The notes under the pieces: generated by a model
Databases searched by the model: none
Seen by the model: only the letters and a program-made list of their open reading frames with translations
Told to the model about the DNA's origin: nothing
Part shown: positions 29,636 to 39,499 of the stretch, one piece after another
How positions within the stretch are numbered: the stretch's first letter is position 1
Layout: each line of letters begins with the position of its first letter
Translations under genes and position numbers: made by a program
NCBI RefSeq assembly: GCF_025808395.1
Contig: NZ_CP075524.1
Span: forward strand, 1,426,001-1,490,000
Reading direction: 5' to 3'
Length of the DNA stretch: 64,000 nucleotides
DNA from: Microcella sp.
GTDB taxonomy: Bacteria; Actinomycetota; Actinomycetes; Actinomycetales; Microbacteriaceae

Positions 29636-30316
29636 TCAGCCCCTGCGACGCAGCTTCGCGGGCGCTTCTGCCTCGCTCTCGAGGCTGATGACGCCGTAGT
29701 TCCATCCGGTGCGCCGGTAGACGACGCTCGGTCGGTCGGTGGCGGCATCGATGAAGAGGAAGAAGTCGTGCCCGACGAGTTCCATGTGATCGACCGCCTC
29801 GTCGACGGTCATGAGCGACGACGGAAACACCTTCTGCCGGATGACGACGGGGCTGTACTCGTCGTCGTCACCCGCGGCGCCCTCACTGTCGGGCAGCGGA
29901 ATCGAGCCCGTCGCCACCTTCTCGAGCACCTCGGGGCTCGCGGGCGTGATGTCGACCACGCTGAAGCCATCTGCCGAGGCCTCGTGCAGCGACACCGGCC
30001 GGTGCTTGCCCCGATGCACCTTCTTGCGGTCTTTGGCGCGACGCAATCGCTCCATGAGCTTGTCGATGGCGAGATCGAAGGCCACGTATTTGTCGCTGCC
30101 TGACGATTCGGCGCGAATCACCGGACCCGGCCCGACGAGGGTCATCTCTACTCGATCGTCACCGGGGCGGCCGTTCTTCTCGTGGTGCCTCGAGACCTTG
30201 ATCTCGAGCACGAGGGCTCGGTCGGCGAGATGCTCGACCTTCTCCGCTTTTTCGGTGGCGTAGTCGCGAAACCGGTCGGTGATTCCGATGTTGCGACCGG
30301 TGAGAGTGATGTCCAC
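29636..30316 (-). CDS. hpf: Ribosome hibernation promoting factor, long form
   Basis: A 226-residue long HPF. The N-terminal domain (about 1-110, MDITLTGRNIGITDRFRDYATEKAEKVEHLAD) blocks the decoding centre. After a linker, the C-terminal domain (about 165-220, EAVDHMELVGHDFFLFIDAATDRPSVVYRR) dimerises two 70S ribosomes into 100S particles in stationary phase. The gene sits between secA and comF, as in other actinobacteria. The ATG at 30316 is the expected start. Confidence 0.95.
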   Translation of the reverse strand: MDITLTGRNIGITDRFRDYATEKAEKVEHLADRALVLEIKVSRHHEKNGRPGDDRVEMTLVGPGPVIRAESSGSDKYVAFDLAIDKLMERLRRAKDRKKVHRGKHRPVSLHEASADGFSVVDITPASPEVLEKVATGSIPLPDSEGAAGDDDEYSPVVIRQKVFPSSLMTVDEAVDHMELVGHDFFLFIDAATDRPSVVYRRTGWNYGVISLESEAEAPAKLRRRG

Positions 30317-30364
30317 GTCGACCTCCTGAGCCGTCAGCGTGTCGCCCGTCGGTCAGGCGATTGG

Positions 30365-31213
30365 TCACGCCTCCTTTCCCTCACGGTAGTCCTCTCGGGG
30401 GTGCTTGTCACCGTGACTTTCGTCCTTGTCGCCCAAGAATCTCCAGGGGATGCTCGACTCACCCACCCGACGCGGCGTCGCGGCGATGACGGCACACCCT
30501 GCAACCTCGGCTCCGGCTGCGCGCAGGGCCAGTGCGGCGGCTCGCAACGTGGCACCGCTCGTGGCGACGTCGTCGACGAGCACGACGCGTCGCCCCCGCA
30601 CGCGAGGGCTCACGTGCCAGCGCGGGGCGGCCTGACGCGCGTCGGTCGCAAGGCGTTCGGCGAGGGTCAGCGTCTTCTGGGCGGCGGTCGTGACGAGCCC
30701 GGGGGTGGGGCGGCGCGTGCGCAGCGCCGCGGTCGTGACGAGCCCGGCGCGTCGGGCGATGAGCCCGACGGGCTGGTAGCCGCGCCGGGCAGTGGCCGCC
30801 CACGAACCCGGCACGGGCACGAGCGCGTCGGCGCCCGAGAAGCGCCACGCCTCGTCGACGGCGACGGCGAGCGGTGCGGCGAGGTGCCGCGCGAGTTCGG
30901 TGCGGCCGTCTTCTTTGAGTGCGAGCAGCACCTGCCGCGCGACGCCCTCGTAGGTCAGCCCGGCGACGATCGGCAGCGGGTGACCCGGCACGCCGAGGTC
31001 GAGCTCGCCGCGCAGTGGCCGCGATCGCAGCTGCGAGGCGCACGTCGGGCAGAGCGCGCGGTCGTGAGCACCGCATCCGGCGCAGTCGACCGGTGCGATG
31101 AGTGCCCACGCGTCGGCGAGCGCGCCGCGCACGACACCGTCGCGCGCCAGCAGAGCGGTCGGGTCGAGAGCGGTCGAGAGCAGTGCGGCAGAGCGCCGGG
31201 CGGGGGCGGGCAT
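30365..31213 (-). CDS. ComF family phosphoribosyltransferase-like protein
   Basis: A 282-residue protein with a zinc ribbon near the N-terminus (CAGCGAHDRALCPTC, about 45-60). A type I phosphoribosyltransferase fold follows, with the PRPP loop VVLVDDVATSGATLRAAALAL (about 215-235). ComF homologues take part in DNA uptake or, in non-competent actinobacteria, an unclear DNA or nucleotide role. The start is uncertain: the ATG at 31213 gives MPAPARRSAAL, and a GTG at 31246 would add 11 residues; neither has a strong ribosome site. It follows lpqB in the same direction (63-bp gap). Confidence 0.82.
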   Translation of the reverse strand: MPAPARRSAALLSTALDPTALLARDGVVRGALADAWALIAPVDCAGCGAHDRALCPTCASQLRSRPLRGELDLGVPGHPLPIVAGLTYEGVARQVLLALKEDGRTELARHLAAPLAVAVDEAWRFSGADALVPVPGSWAATARRGYQPVGLIARRAGLVTTAALRTRRPTPGLVTTAAQKTLTLAERLATDARQAAPRWHVSPRVRGRRVVLVDDVATSGATLRAAALALRAAGAEVAGCAVIAATPRRVGESSIPWRFLGDKDESHGDKHPREDYREGKEA

Positions 31214-31276
31214 CGCGGCAGTCTGCCGCGCTGCTGCCCTCGGCACGCACGCGAGCCCGAACCGGTGGAGCGCCGC

Positions 31277-32959
31277 CTACTGCTGCGTGGCCAGGAAGGA
31301 GGCGCGAAGGCCGGTGTTCTGCCACCCAGACCCGCGCGGCTCGAAGACCACGCCGTTCTGCCCGAGCACGCGAATGCCGTCGGTGCCACCGTTGCCTCCG
31401 ACGATCTGCGTCGCCTCGGGGGGCAGGCCGAGCGGGCGGCTGCGGCCCCCGATCTCGTGCAGTTCGACGAGGGTCTGGTCGTCGGTGCGCGTGATCGAGG
31501 CGACGCGCACTTCGTCGACCCAGGCCGCGTCGACGGCGACATCGCCGTTGAGGGGCAGGTCGCGAAACTCTCCGAGGCGAATCGGCACACCCGAACCGGC
31601 GTCGCGGATGACGGCCGTGTAGACCAAGCGCGGGCCGCCCGCGCCGTCGAGCATGATGAGCGCCCGTGCGTCGTCGCGCGAGAGGTCGAACGACACAATG
31701 CGCACGTCGTCGGGCAGCGAGGCTTCGACCAGGTGCACGGTGCCCCCCAGCTCGGTGGCGTGAATGGCGCCGCCTTGCGCTGGCACGCTCCACACGAACT
31801 GGTACGCGTCGATGCTCGGGGCGATGAGGCCGGGCCGAGTGTCGAGCAGCACCGAGGGGGCATCGCCCGTGCGCACCGCCCACACGCCGTCGGCGTTGAG
31901 CACGGTCGCGAGCGTCAGGGTCGGTGCGAGTGCCGCGGCGGTCGCCTCGAGGGCGATCACTTTGGCGCTCAGCGTGCCGAGCGGCGCGATCTCGTCGCCG
32001 CGCGCGAAGCCGAACGCCCCCTCGCTCTGCACGAGCACTCGAGGGTCGACCTGCGGCACGATGTCGGGCGACCCCGATGTCCAGTCAGGAATCGTCACGA
32101 CGTTCTGCTCGACCGTGACCTGCACGCCGATGACGCCGCTCACCGAGCGCAGGCTCGCGGCGAGCTGCAGCCGCAGTCGCTGCCGTTCGCGGTCGTTGAG
32201 CGCGAGCACTTCGCTCGTGAGGTCGACCTGCGCCTGCCCGCCGATGACGCTCACCGGGGCGAGCGCCAACTGGGTTCCTTCAGGAATCGCCGACACCGTC
32301 GCCCCTTGCCCGAGCCAGCTCGAGGGCGCGTCGAGCAGCGCGCGCACGATGCGGGTCGCCACCTCTGAGCGGCTCGGAAACCACCGCAGGTCGGGCACGA
32401 GGTTTCTGAACCCGGCATCCCAGAAATAGATGGTGTGCTGGCTGAAGACGCTGGGAAAGGCCTGTTGCGAGATCAGGATGCCGTCGCCGAGCTCGGCGAT
32501 GCGCCACTCGCCCTCTTCTTGCACGAAGCCGAACGTGGGCAGGGTCTGCGCTGTGGTGCTGTCTGACACGGCATAGCGCCCGACCGCGTCGACCGAGGCC
32601 GTGATGGGCACGGTGTAGCTGAGGGTGTTGTCATCGAGCCGCTCGACGATGCCTTCGCGACTGCGCACGAGCGTGATGGCGTAGGGGTTCCAGGTGTCGG
32701 CGACATCTGCGGCGAGGTATGACCGTGCGATGCGGTAGTTGTTCTGCGACGCCGTCGCAGCGGCGAAGAAGCCCGCGAGCAATTCTTCTTGGCTGGCTCC
32801 TTCGCTCGGCCCCGAGGGCAAGAAGTCGAAGGCGACGTCGACCTCGGTGTCGACCGGGCCGCCTGCTTCGATGCCGCCCGAGAACGGCACCGAGACGCAG
32901 GCGCTCAGCAGCAGGGCGGGCAGGGCCACAAGGCCGGCCAGCAGGCGCAGGCGGCTCAT
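31277..32959 (-). CDS. lpqB: MtrAB accessory lipoprotein LpqB
   Basis: A 560-residue lipoprotein: signal peptide with lipobox LLLSACVSVP (acylated Cys near residue 21), a GerMN-type domain (about 170-300) and a C-terminal beta-propeller-like region. LpqB binds the extracellular domain of MtrB and tunes MtrA phosphorylation, affecting cell-wall homeostasis. Its ATG overlaps the mtrB stop by 4 bp. The mtrA-mtrB-lpqB order is a hallmark of actinobacteria. Confidence 0.94.
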   Translation of the reverse strand: MSRLRLLAGLVALPALLLSACVSVPFSGGIEAGGPVDTEVDVAFDFLPSGPSEGASQEELLAGFFAAATASQNNYRIARSYLAADVADTWNPYAITLVRSREGIVERLDDNTLSYTVPITASVDAVGRYAVSDSTTAQTLPTFGFVQEEGEWRIAELGDGILISQQAFPSVFSQHTIYFWDAGFRNLVPDLRWFPSRSEVATRIVRALLDAPSSWLGQGATVSAIPEGTQLALAPVSVIGGQAQVDLTSEVLALNDRERQRLRLQLAASLRSVSGVIGVQVTVEQNVVTIPDWTSGSPDIVPQVDPRVLVQSEGAFGFARGDEIAPLGTLSAKVIALEATAAALAPTLTLATVLNADGVWAVRTGDAPSVLLDTRPGLIAPSIDAYQFVWSVPAQGGAIHATELGGTVHLVEASLPDDVRIVSFDLSRDDARALIMLDGAGGPRLVYTAVIRDAGSGVPIRLGEFRDLPLNGDVAVDAAWVDEVRVASITRTDDQTLVELHEIGGRSRPLGLPPEATQIVGGNGGTDGIRVLGQNGVVFEPRGSGWQNTGLRASFLATQQ

Positions 32960-34578
32960 CGCTCGTCCTCCCCCGCCGTGGCGTCGTCGAGCACCGTGTC
33001 GATGGCCTCGACGGGCGGCAGGTCGAGCGGCGAGTGGTCGACGACGGTGCCGCGCGTGCGCGGCAGCGTGATTCTGAAGCACGTGCCTTCGTCGCGCACC
33101 GACCAGACGTCGATGTGGCCGCCGTGCACTTGCGCGTCTTCGCTCGCGATCGCGAGGCCCAGCCCGGTGCCGCCCGTGGTGCGCTGGCGGCTCGGGTCGG
33201 CCCGCCAAAAACGATCGAACACCCGCTCGAGCTGCCCGGCATCCATGCCGACGCCGTAGTCGCGCACGGCGATCGCGATCGCGGTCGCGTCGCTGTCGAC
33301 ATAGACCACGATGGGGCGGCCTTCGCCATGATCGACGGCGTTGCCGAGCAGGTTCTGCAGAATGCGACGGATGCGGCGCGCATCGACTTCTGCCTCGAAG
33401 TAGCCCCCGGGGGCGACGAGGCGCAGCTCGCTGCCCTTGTCGTCGGCGAGCGGCCTGATCGCCTCGATCGACTCTTCGACGAGGCGCACGAGGTTGGTGG
33501 GCTCGGTGTCGAGCTCGACGGCTCCGGCGTCGTAGCGGCTCATCTCGAGCAGGTCGGCGAGCATCGACTCGAACCGGGCTACCTGGTCGTGCAGCAGCTC
33601 GGCGGTGCGCGCCGTCGTGGGGGTGAACTGATCGCGCTGCTCGTAGAGCACGTCGCCGGCGAGTCTGATGGTGGTGAGGGGCGTGCGCAGCTCGTGGCTG
33701 ACGTCGCTCACGAACCGCTGCTGCACGCGCGACAGCGTGGCGAGCTGCGTGATCTGCCGCTGCAGGCTGTCTGCCATGCGGTTGAACGATCGGGCGAGCG
33801 TGGCGATGACGTCTTCGCCCCGCTCGGGAATCCGTCGGTCGAGCTCGCCGTCGGCGAGCTTCTCGGCCGTCTCGGCTGCGATGCGCACGGGGTTGATGGC
33901 GAGTCTCGTGACGAGGAAGGTGACGAGGCCGATCGTGGCGATGAGCAACAGCGAGCCGATGACGAGCGTCTGCTGCACGAAGTCGAGGGTTTGCTGCACA
34001 TCTCGCACGTTGTAGACCAGATAGAGCTCGTACTGCCCGGCGGTGGGCACTTCGACGGCACCGCCGACGACGATGCCGGGGTCGATGCGGTCGAGGCTCT
34101 CGAGGGTCACCGCCTGCGAATACAGCTGACCGTCGTCGCGGGCGACGGCCTCACGCAGTTCGGCAGAGATCACGCTGATGTCGAGTTCGCGCGTCGAGAA
34201 CGGCGTCATGACCTGCTGCGTCGACTGGCCGGGGGTGCGCTGCAGTGCGATCTGCGTGCCGCCGGGGTTCGAGATGGCGTTGCGCACGGTGGTCTGCGCC
34301 GTGAAGCTCGCCGTGTTGACGTCGATCGTGCCGTCTGACGACACCGAGGTGTCGAAGAGCAGCTGCGTGCTGGCGGTGGCCTGCCGGGCTTCGGCCAGCA
34401 CCTGGTTCTTGCGCGCCTCGTAGAGGTTGGTGGCGATGCTGATCGACATGTAGCCGCTGATGATGGTGACGGCGATGGTCGAGAAGAACACGGTGATGGC
34501 GACCGTGCGCAGCTGCAGCGAGGTGCGCCACAGCTGCCGCGCACGCTCGACGAGGCTGCGCCAGGTGACCCTCAGCAT
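32956..34578 (-). CDS. mtrB: Two-component sensor histidine kinase MtrB
   Basis: A 540-residue membrane kinase. Membrane helices are near residues 22-48 and about 195-220, with an extracellular sensor between. A HAMP domain (about 220-275) follows, then the H-box VQQRFVSDVSHELRTPLTTI and ATP-binding boxes LLGNAVDHGEG, VRDYGVGM and TTGGTGLGLAIA. It phosphorylates MtrA and helps coordinate cell division, osmotic response and wall remodelling. It is coupled to lpqB by an ATGA overlap and follows mtrA by 18 bp. Confidence 0.95.
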   Translation of the reverse strand: MLRVTWRSLVERARQLWRTSLQLRTVAITVFFSTIAVTIISGYMSISIATNLYEARKNQVLAEARQATASTQLLFDTSVSSDGTIDVNTASFTAQTTVRNAISNPGGTQIALQRTPGQSTQQVMTPFSTRELDISVISAELREAVARDDGQLYSQAVTLESLDRIDPGIVVGGAVEVPTAGQYELYLVYNVRDVQQTLDFVQQTLVIGSLLLIATIGLVTFLVTRLAINPVRIAAETAEKLADGELDRRIPERGEDVIATLARSFNRMADSLQRQITQLATLSRVQQRFVSDVSHELRTPLTTIRLAGDVLYEQRDQFTPTTARTAELLHDQVARFESMLADLLEMSRYDAGAVELDTEPTNLVRLVEESIEAIRPLADDKGSELRLVAPGGYFEAEVDARRIRRILQNLLGNAVDHGEGRPIVVYVDSDATAIAIAVRDYGVGMDAGQLERVFDRFWRADPSRQRTTGGTGLGLAIASEDAQVHGGHIDVWSVRDEGTCFRITLPRTRGTVVDHSPLDLPPVEAIDTVLDDATAGEDER

Positions 34579-34596
34579 GAGCGGTTGCGCACTCGC

Positions 34597-35277
34597 TCAG
34601 CGAGCCGCGCCGGCCCGATAGCCCACACCGCGCACGGTCATGACAATGCTGGGGTTGTCGGGGTCGAGTTCGACCTTGGCGCGCAGCCGCTGCACGTGCA
34701 CGTTCACGAGCCGGGTGTCTGCCTTGTACTGGTAGCCCCACACCTGCTCGAGCAGCATCTCGCGCGTGAACACCTGGTTGGGCTTCATGGCGAGGGCGAG
34801 CAGCAGGTCGAATTCGAGCGGAGTGAGCGAGATGGGCGTGCCGTCGCGCGTCACCTCGTGGCCGGTGACGTCGATGATGAGGTCACCGATGGGCAGCGTC
34901 TCGACCGACGACTGCGGCGTCGGCCGCAATCGGGTGCGGATGCGCGCGACGAGCTCTTTCGGATTGAACGGCTTCACGACGTAGTCGTCTGCACCGCTCT
35001 CGAGCCCGCGCACGACGTCGGTCGAGTCGCTGCGGGCGGTGAGCATGATGATGGGGGTTCCGCTGGTCTCGCGAATGCGCGTGCAGACCTGAATGCCGTC
35101 GATGCCGGGCAGCATGACGTCGAGCAGCACGAGGTCGGGCTTGACGCTCGCGAACATCTCGATCGCCGAGGCACCGTCATACGAGAAGTGCGGGTCGAAG
35201 CCTTCGCCCCGCAGCACGATGCCGATCATCTCGGCGATCGCGGTGTCGTCGTCGACGACGAGGATTCGCGCGGTCAT
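34597..35277 (-). CDS. mtrA: Two-component response regulator MtrA
   Basis: A 226-residue OmpR/PhoB-type regulator. The receiver domain (1-115) has the acidic pocket VVDDD, phospho-acceptor Asp53 in LVLLDVMLPGIDG and a conserved Lys in VVKPFNPKEL. The C-terminal winged helix (about 130-226) has LTPLEFDLLLAL and KADTRLVNVHVQRLRAKVE. First gene of the mtrA-mtrB-lpqB operon and essential in several actinobacteria. Divergent from a membrane protein gene across about 130 bp. Confidence 0.96.
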   Translation of the reverse strand: MTARILVVDDDTAIAEMIGIVLRGEGFDPHFSYDGASAIEMFASVKPDLVLLDVMLPGIDGIQVCTRIRETSGTPIIMLTARSDSTDVVRGLESGADDYVVKPFNPKELVARIRTRLRPTPQSSVETLPIGDLIIDVTGHEVTRDGTPISLTPLEFDLLLALAMKPNQVFTREMLLEQVWGYQYKADTRLVNVHVQRLRAKVELDPDNPSIVMTVRGVGYRAGAAR

Positions 35278-35409
35278 CTGCAGCCTCCTCTTGCACTGGT
35301 CGCACAGCCCGGCGCCTTTGCCGCGAACTCGACCATTGTTCGCACCAGCCTAGACGAGTGTGACACCATACGTTTCGAGCAGACCGTGAGTGATGTGAAG
35401 GGCGAGACC

Positions 35410-36612
35410 GTGAGCGATTCAACCTCTTGGGCGTCGCCCGGATGGCGACCTGACGACCAGGAGGGCACGCGACCCGCTGGCGACACCGGCACCGCCGCGA
35501 GCCAGGGCGCATCCGGCACCACCGCCTCACCGGGCGGCTATGCGCCCGCTGGCGGCCCGCCCCCTCCTCAGCCGGCAGCCGGCTGGACTCCCCCGCCCAA
35601 GCCAGGGCTCATTCCGCTGCGGCCGCTCGACTTCGGCGCGCTGCTGGGGGCCACCTTTCAGGTGCTGCGGCGCAACCCGCGGCCCACGTTCGGTGCGGCC
35701 CTGCTGCTGAATGCGCTCGTCGTGATCGTGGCCTTCGGCCTCACCTTCGGGGTGACGTTCTGGGCCCTCGACCGCGCGGAGCGCGCGTCGAGTGCTGACG
35801 CCGCCGCCATCGAGGCGGGAGCCGTAGGGCTCGTCATCGTCATGGCCATTCTCGCCATCGCGATCTCGCTCGTGGCGCAAGCCCTGCTGCAGGGGGTCAT
35901 CGTGCTCGAGGTGTCGCGGGCGACCGTGGGCGAGAAGCTCACCCTGCGCCAGCTGCTCGACCTCGGCCGCGGCCGCTGGTGGGCCCTCATCGGCTGGACG
36001 GTGTTGCTCTCGGGCGCCCTCATCGTCGGCATGACCCTGTTCTTCATCGTCATCGTCTTGATGGTGGCGATCGGAAGCGTGGCCGGTGAGGTGGCGGGAA
36101 CGATTGTCGCCATTCTGTTTGCTATCTTCGGCGGGCTCGCCTTCGCGGCATTCGCCTGCTGGTTGTGGATCAAGCTCGCCCTCGTGCCCGCCGCCATCAT
36201 GCTTGAGCGCCTGACACTCGGAGCGGCGGTCAGGAGGGCATGGACTCTCGTCATCGGCCACTTCTGGCGCACCTTCGGCATCTTGCTGCTCATCACCGTC
36301 ATGGTGCAGGTGGCCTCGAGCGTCGTCTCGACCCCTTTCAGCATCGCCGCGAGCTTCGGCGGCGTGCTCGCGAACCCCGCCGGCGACGACCTCACCTCGC
36401 TCTCGGTGCTGCTCGGGGCGAACGTGCTGACGATCGCGATCACCGTGGTGGTCGGCGCCATCGGGGCCGTGCTGCTCTCGGCTGCGACGGCGCTCATCTA
36501 CCTCGACCTGCGCATGCGCAAAGAGGGGCTCGACCTCGAACTGCAGCGGTTCGTCGAGCTGCGCGCGAGCGGCGCGACCGCACCCGACCCGTACCAGCCC
36601 GCGGCGCGGTGA
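35410..36612 (+). CDS. Multi-spanning membrane protein with Pro-rich N-terminus
   Basis: A 400-residue protein. Residues 1-60 are disordered and rich in Pro/Gly/Ser (GGPPPPQPAAGWTPPPKPG). The rest holds about six membrane helices with the segment LIPLRPLDFGALLGATFQVLRRNPRPTFGAALLL, as in the membrane domain of actinobacterial glycerophosphodiester phosphodiesterase-like proteins, but no enzymatic domain is present. GTGs at 35386, 35395 and 35410 are in frame; I take 35410, after AAGGGCGAG. It heads a tightly overlapping block with DUF4129, DUF4350, moxR and DUF58, probably a cell-envelope system. Confidence 0.75.
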   Translation: MSDSTSWASPGWRPDDQEGTRPAGDTGTAASQGASGTTASPGGYAPAGGPPPPQPAAGWTPPPKPGLIPLRPLDFGALLGATFQVLRRNPRPTFGAALLLNALVVIVAFGLTFGVTFWALDRAERASSADAAAIEAGAVGLVIVMAILAIAISLVAQALLQGVIVLEVSRATVGEKLTLRQLLDLGRGRWWALIGWTVLLSGALIVGMTLFFIVIVLMVAIGSVAGEVAGTIVAILFAIFGGLAFAAFACWLWIKLALVPAAIMLERLTLGAAVRRAWTLVIGHFWRTFGILLLITVMVQVASSVVSTPFSIAASFGGVLANPAGDDLTSLSVLLGANVLTIAITVVVGAIGAVLLSAATALIYLDLRMRKEGLDLELQRFVELRASGATAPDPYQPAAR

Positions 36613-37271
36613 TGGTGGGGGTTCCGGTCGAGCCCGATGCTGAGGATGCCCGCGAGCTGCTGCTCGACGAACTCAGCGACCCGGCCTATGCCGAGAGCCA
36701 GCCGACCTGGTTCGACCTGCTCTCGCAAGCGGTGCTCGACTGGCTCGGCAGCCTTCGCTTCGGCGAGGGTGGAGCCCCGTCGCCGGTGATTCTCGTCGTG
36801 CTCGGTGTGCTGCTCGCGGCAGCCGTGCTCGCCGCCCTGCTGATCTATGGGCTGCCGCGCTGGGGCCGTCGCAGTCGGCGCGACGCCGAGCTGTTCGGCG
36901 AGCGCGACCGCCGCACGGCGCGCGAACTGCGCCGCGATGCCGAGAAGGCCGCGAGTGCGGGCGACTGGGCCACGGCGATCGCCGAGCGCTTTCGCGCCAT
37001 CGCGCGGGGCCTCGACGAGCGCACGATCGTCACGGTGCTGCCCGGCACCACCGGGCACGGCTTCGCCCGCGCTGCCGGCCGCCACTTCGCCGAGCACGCG
37101 GCGCAGCTGCAGCTCGCCGCCGACCGCTTCGACGACGTGCGATACCTCGGCCGAGATGGCACCGCCGAAGGGTATGCCCTCGTGCGCGAGCTCGACGAGG
37201 CCATCGACCGCGCGCCGTCGCCGCTGCCGCCGGTGGCACACTTCGCGGGTGCGGGGGTCGCGCCGCGATGA
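36612..37271 (+). CDS. DUF4129 domain membrane protein
   Basis: A 219-residue protein. A short N-terminal region with a predicted helix (DARELLLDELSDPAYAES), one membrane segment (about 55-80, PVILVVLGVLLAAAVLAALLI) and a cytoplasmic DUF4129 domain (about 95-205, DWATAIAERFRAIARGLDERTIVTVLPGTTGHGFA). DUF4129 domains often accompany transglutaminase-like or MoxR/DUF58 systems. The start overlaps the previous stop (TGATG) and its stop overlaps the next start (ATGA). Confidence 0.8.
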   Translation: MVGVPVEPDAEDARELLLDELSDPAYAESQPTWFDLLSQAVLDWLGSLRFGEGGAPSPVILVVLGVLLAAAVLAALLIYGLPRWGRRSRRDAELFGERDRRTARELRRDAEKAASAGDWATAIAERFRAIARGLDERTIVTVLPGTTGHGFARAAGRHFAEHAAQLQLAADRFDDVRYLGRDGTAEGYALVRELDEAIDRAPSPLPPVAHFAGAGVAPR

Positions 37272-38523
37272 CCACGACCGAAGCCACGATCGTCACCCCG
37301 ACCGTGCGGCGCGCCGTGCGTCGCAGCCTCTACTGGGGCGTGGCCGTCGTGGCCCTGCTGGTCTTCGCCGTGATCATGGTCGTGCTCAACGGCGCGGGGC
37401 GCATCGCCGAGCGGTGGGGGGCAGACGAGACGGCACCGCTCGGGTCGCGCGCGGTCGTGAACGTGCTCAAGGATCAGGGCGTCGAGGTGATCGTCACGAA
37501 CAGCCTCGACCGCACGCTCGCCGAGCTCGAGGGTCGCAGTCTTGCCGACGGCGGCGCAGGTGCGACGCTGTTCGTCGGCGACACCCGGCGCATTCTGACC
37601 GACGAGCAGTGGCCCGAGCTGCTCGGCATCGCCGACCACCTCGTCATCGCCGAGCCTCCGCCCGTGGCGCTCGACGGCATGCGCATCGACGCGCTCGGGG
37701 CGGGCCCGCTCGACGGCGGCGACCCCGGTGCGGGCAGCCCCCAGGGTGACGGCCAGGGGCGCGTCACGCTCGAGGCTGGGTGCCGGGTGCCCGCCGCGCT
37801 GCGGGCCGAGAGCATCAGCGCCGCCGGGCAGGGCTACAGCACGCTCAGCGGCACAACGTGCTTCGACGCCGGTCAGGCGGGCGCCGCGCTCGTGCAGCTC
37901 GACGTCGACGGTCGGCTCGTGACCGTGCTCGGCGCCGGCACCGCGCTGCAGAACAACGACATCACGCGCGCCGGCAACGCTGCGCTCGTGCTCGGGCTGC
38001 TCGGAGAGCATCCTGACCTCGTCTGGTACCAGCCCTCCCCCGCCGATTTCGGCTCGCCCACCCTGCCCGAGCTGACGCCCGGCTGGGTGAACCCGGTGGC
38101 GTGGCTCGCCCTGCTCGTCGGCCTCGCCGCCGCGTTCTGGCGCGGCCGGCGCCTCGGGCCGGTCGTCATCGAGAACCTGCCGGTGGTCGTGAAGACCACC
38201 GAGACGATGGAGGGCCGCGCGCGGCTGTATGCGCGCGAAGGCTCGCGGCTGCGCGCACTCGACGCCTTGCGCGTCGCCACCCTGCGGCGACTGTCAGAGG
38301 GCCTCGCCCTCGGGCGCGCGGCCGGCGTCGACGACATCATCGCCGCGGTCACCGGCATCACCGGCCGCGACCAGCGGGCACTGCGCGCCCTGCTCGTCGA
38401 CATCGAACCGGCCGACGACCGCGCCCTCGTGCAGCTGAGCGACCGGCTGCTCGACCTCGAACGCGAGGTGGCCCGCCGGGTCGCCCTCGACGACCCCACG
38501 ACAGCGACAGAGAGAATAGACGC

Positions 38524-38527
<4 letters not shown>
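37268..38527 (+). CDS. DUF4350 domain membrane protein
   Basis: A 419-residue protein with an N-terminal membrane helix (about 21-42) and an extracellular DUF4350 domain (about 55-275) that resembles a glutamine-amidotransferase-like fold (VLKDQGVEVIVTNSLDRTLAELEG). A second helix lies near 280-296 (NPVAWLALLVGLAAAFWRGR), followed by a cytoplasmic tail. Its position between DUF4129 and moxR matches the mycobacterial Rv3690-Rv3693 order as I recall it. Molecular role unknown. Confidence 0.82.
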
Positions 38528-39480
<953 letters not shown>

Positions 39481-39499
39481 TCGTGACAGCGCCCTAGCG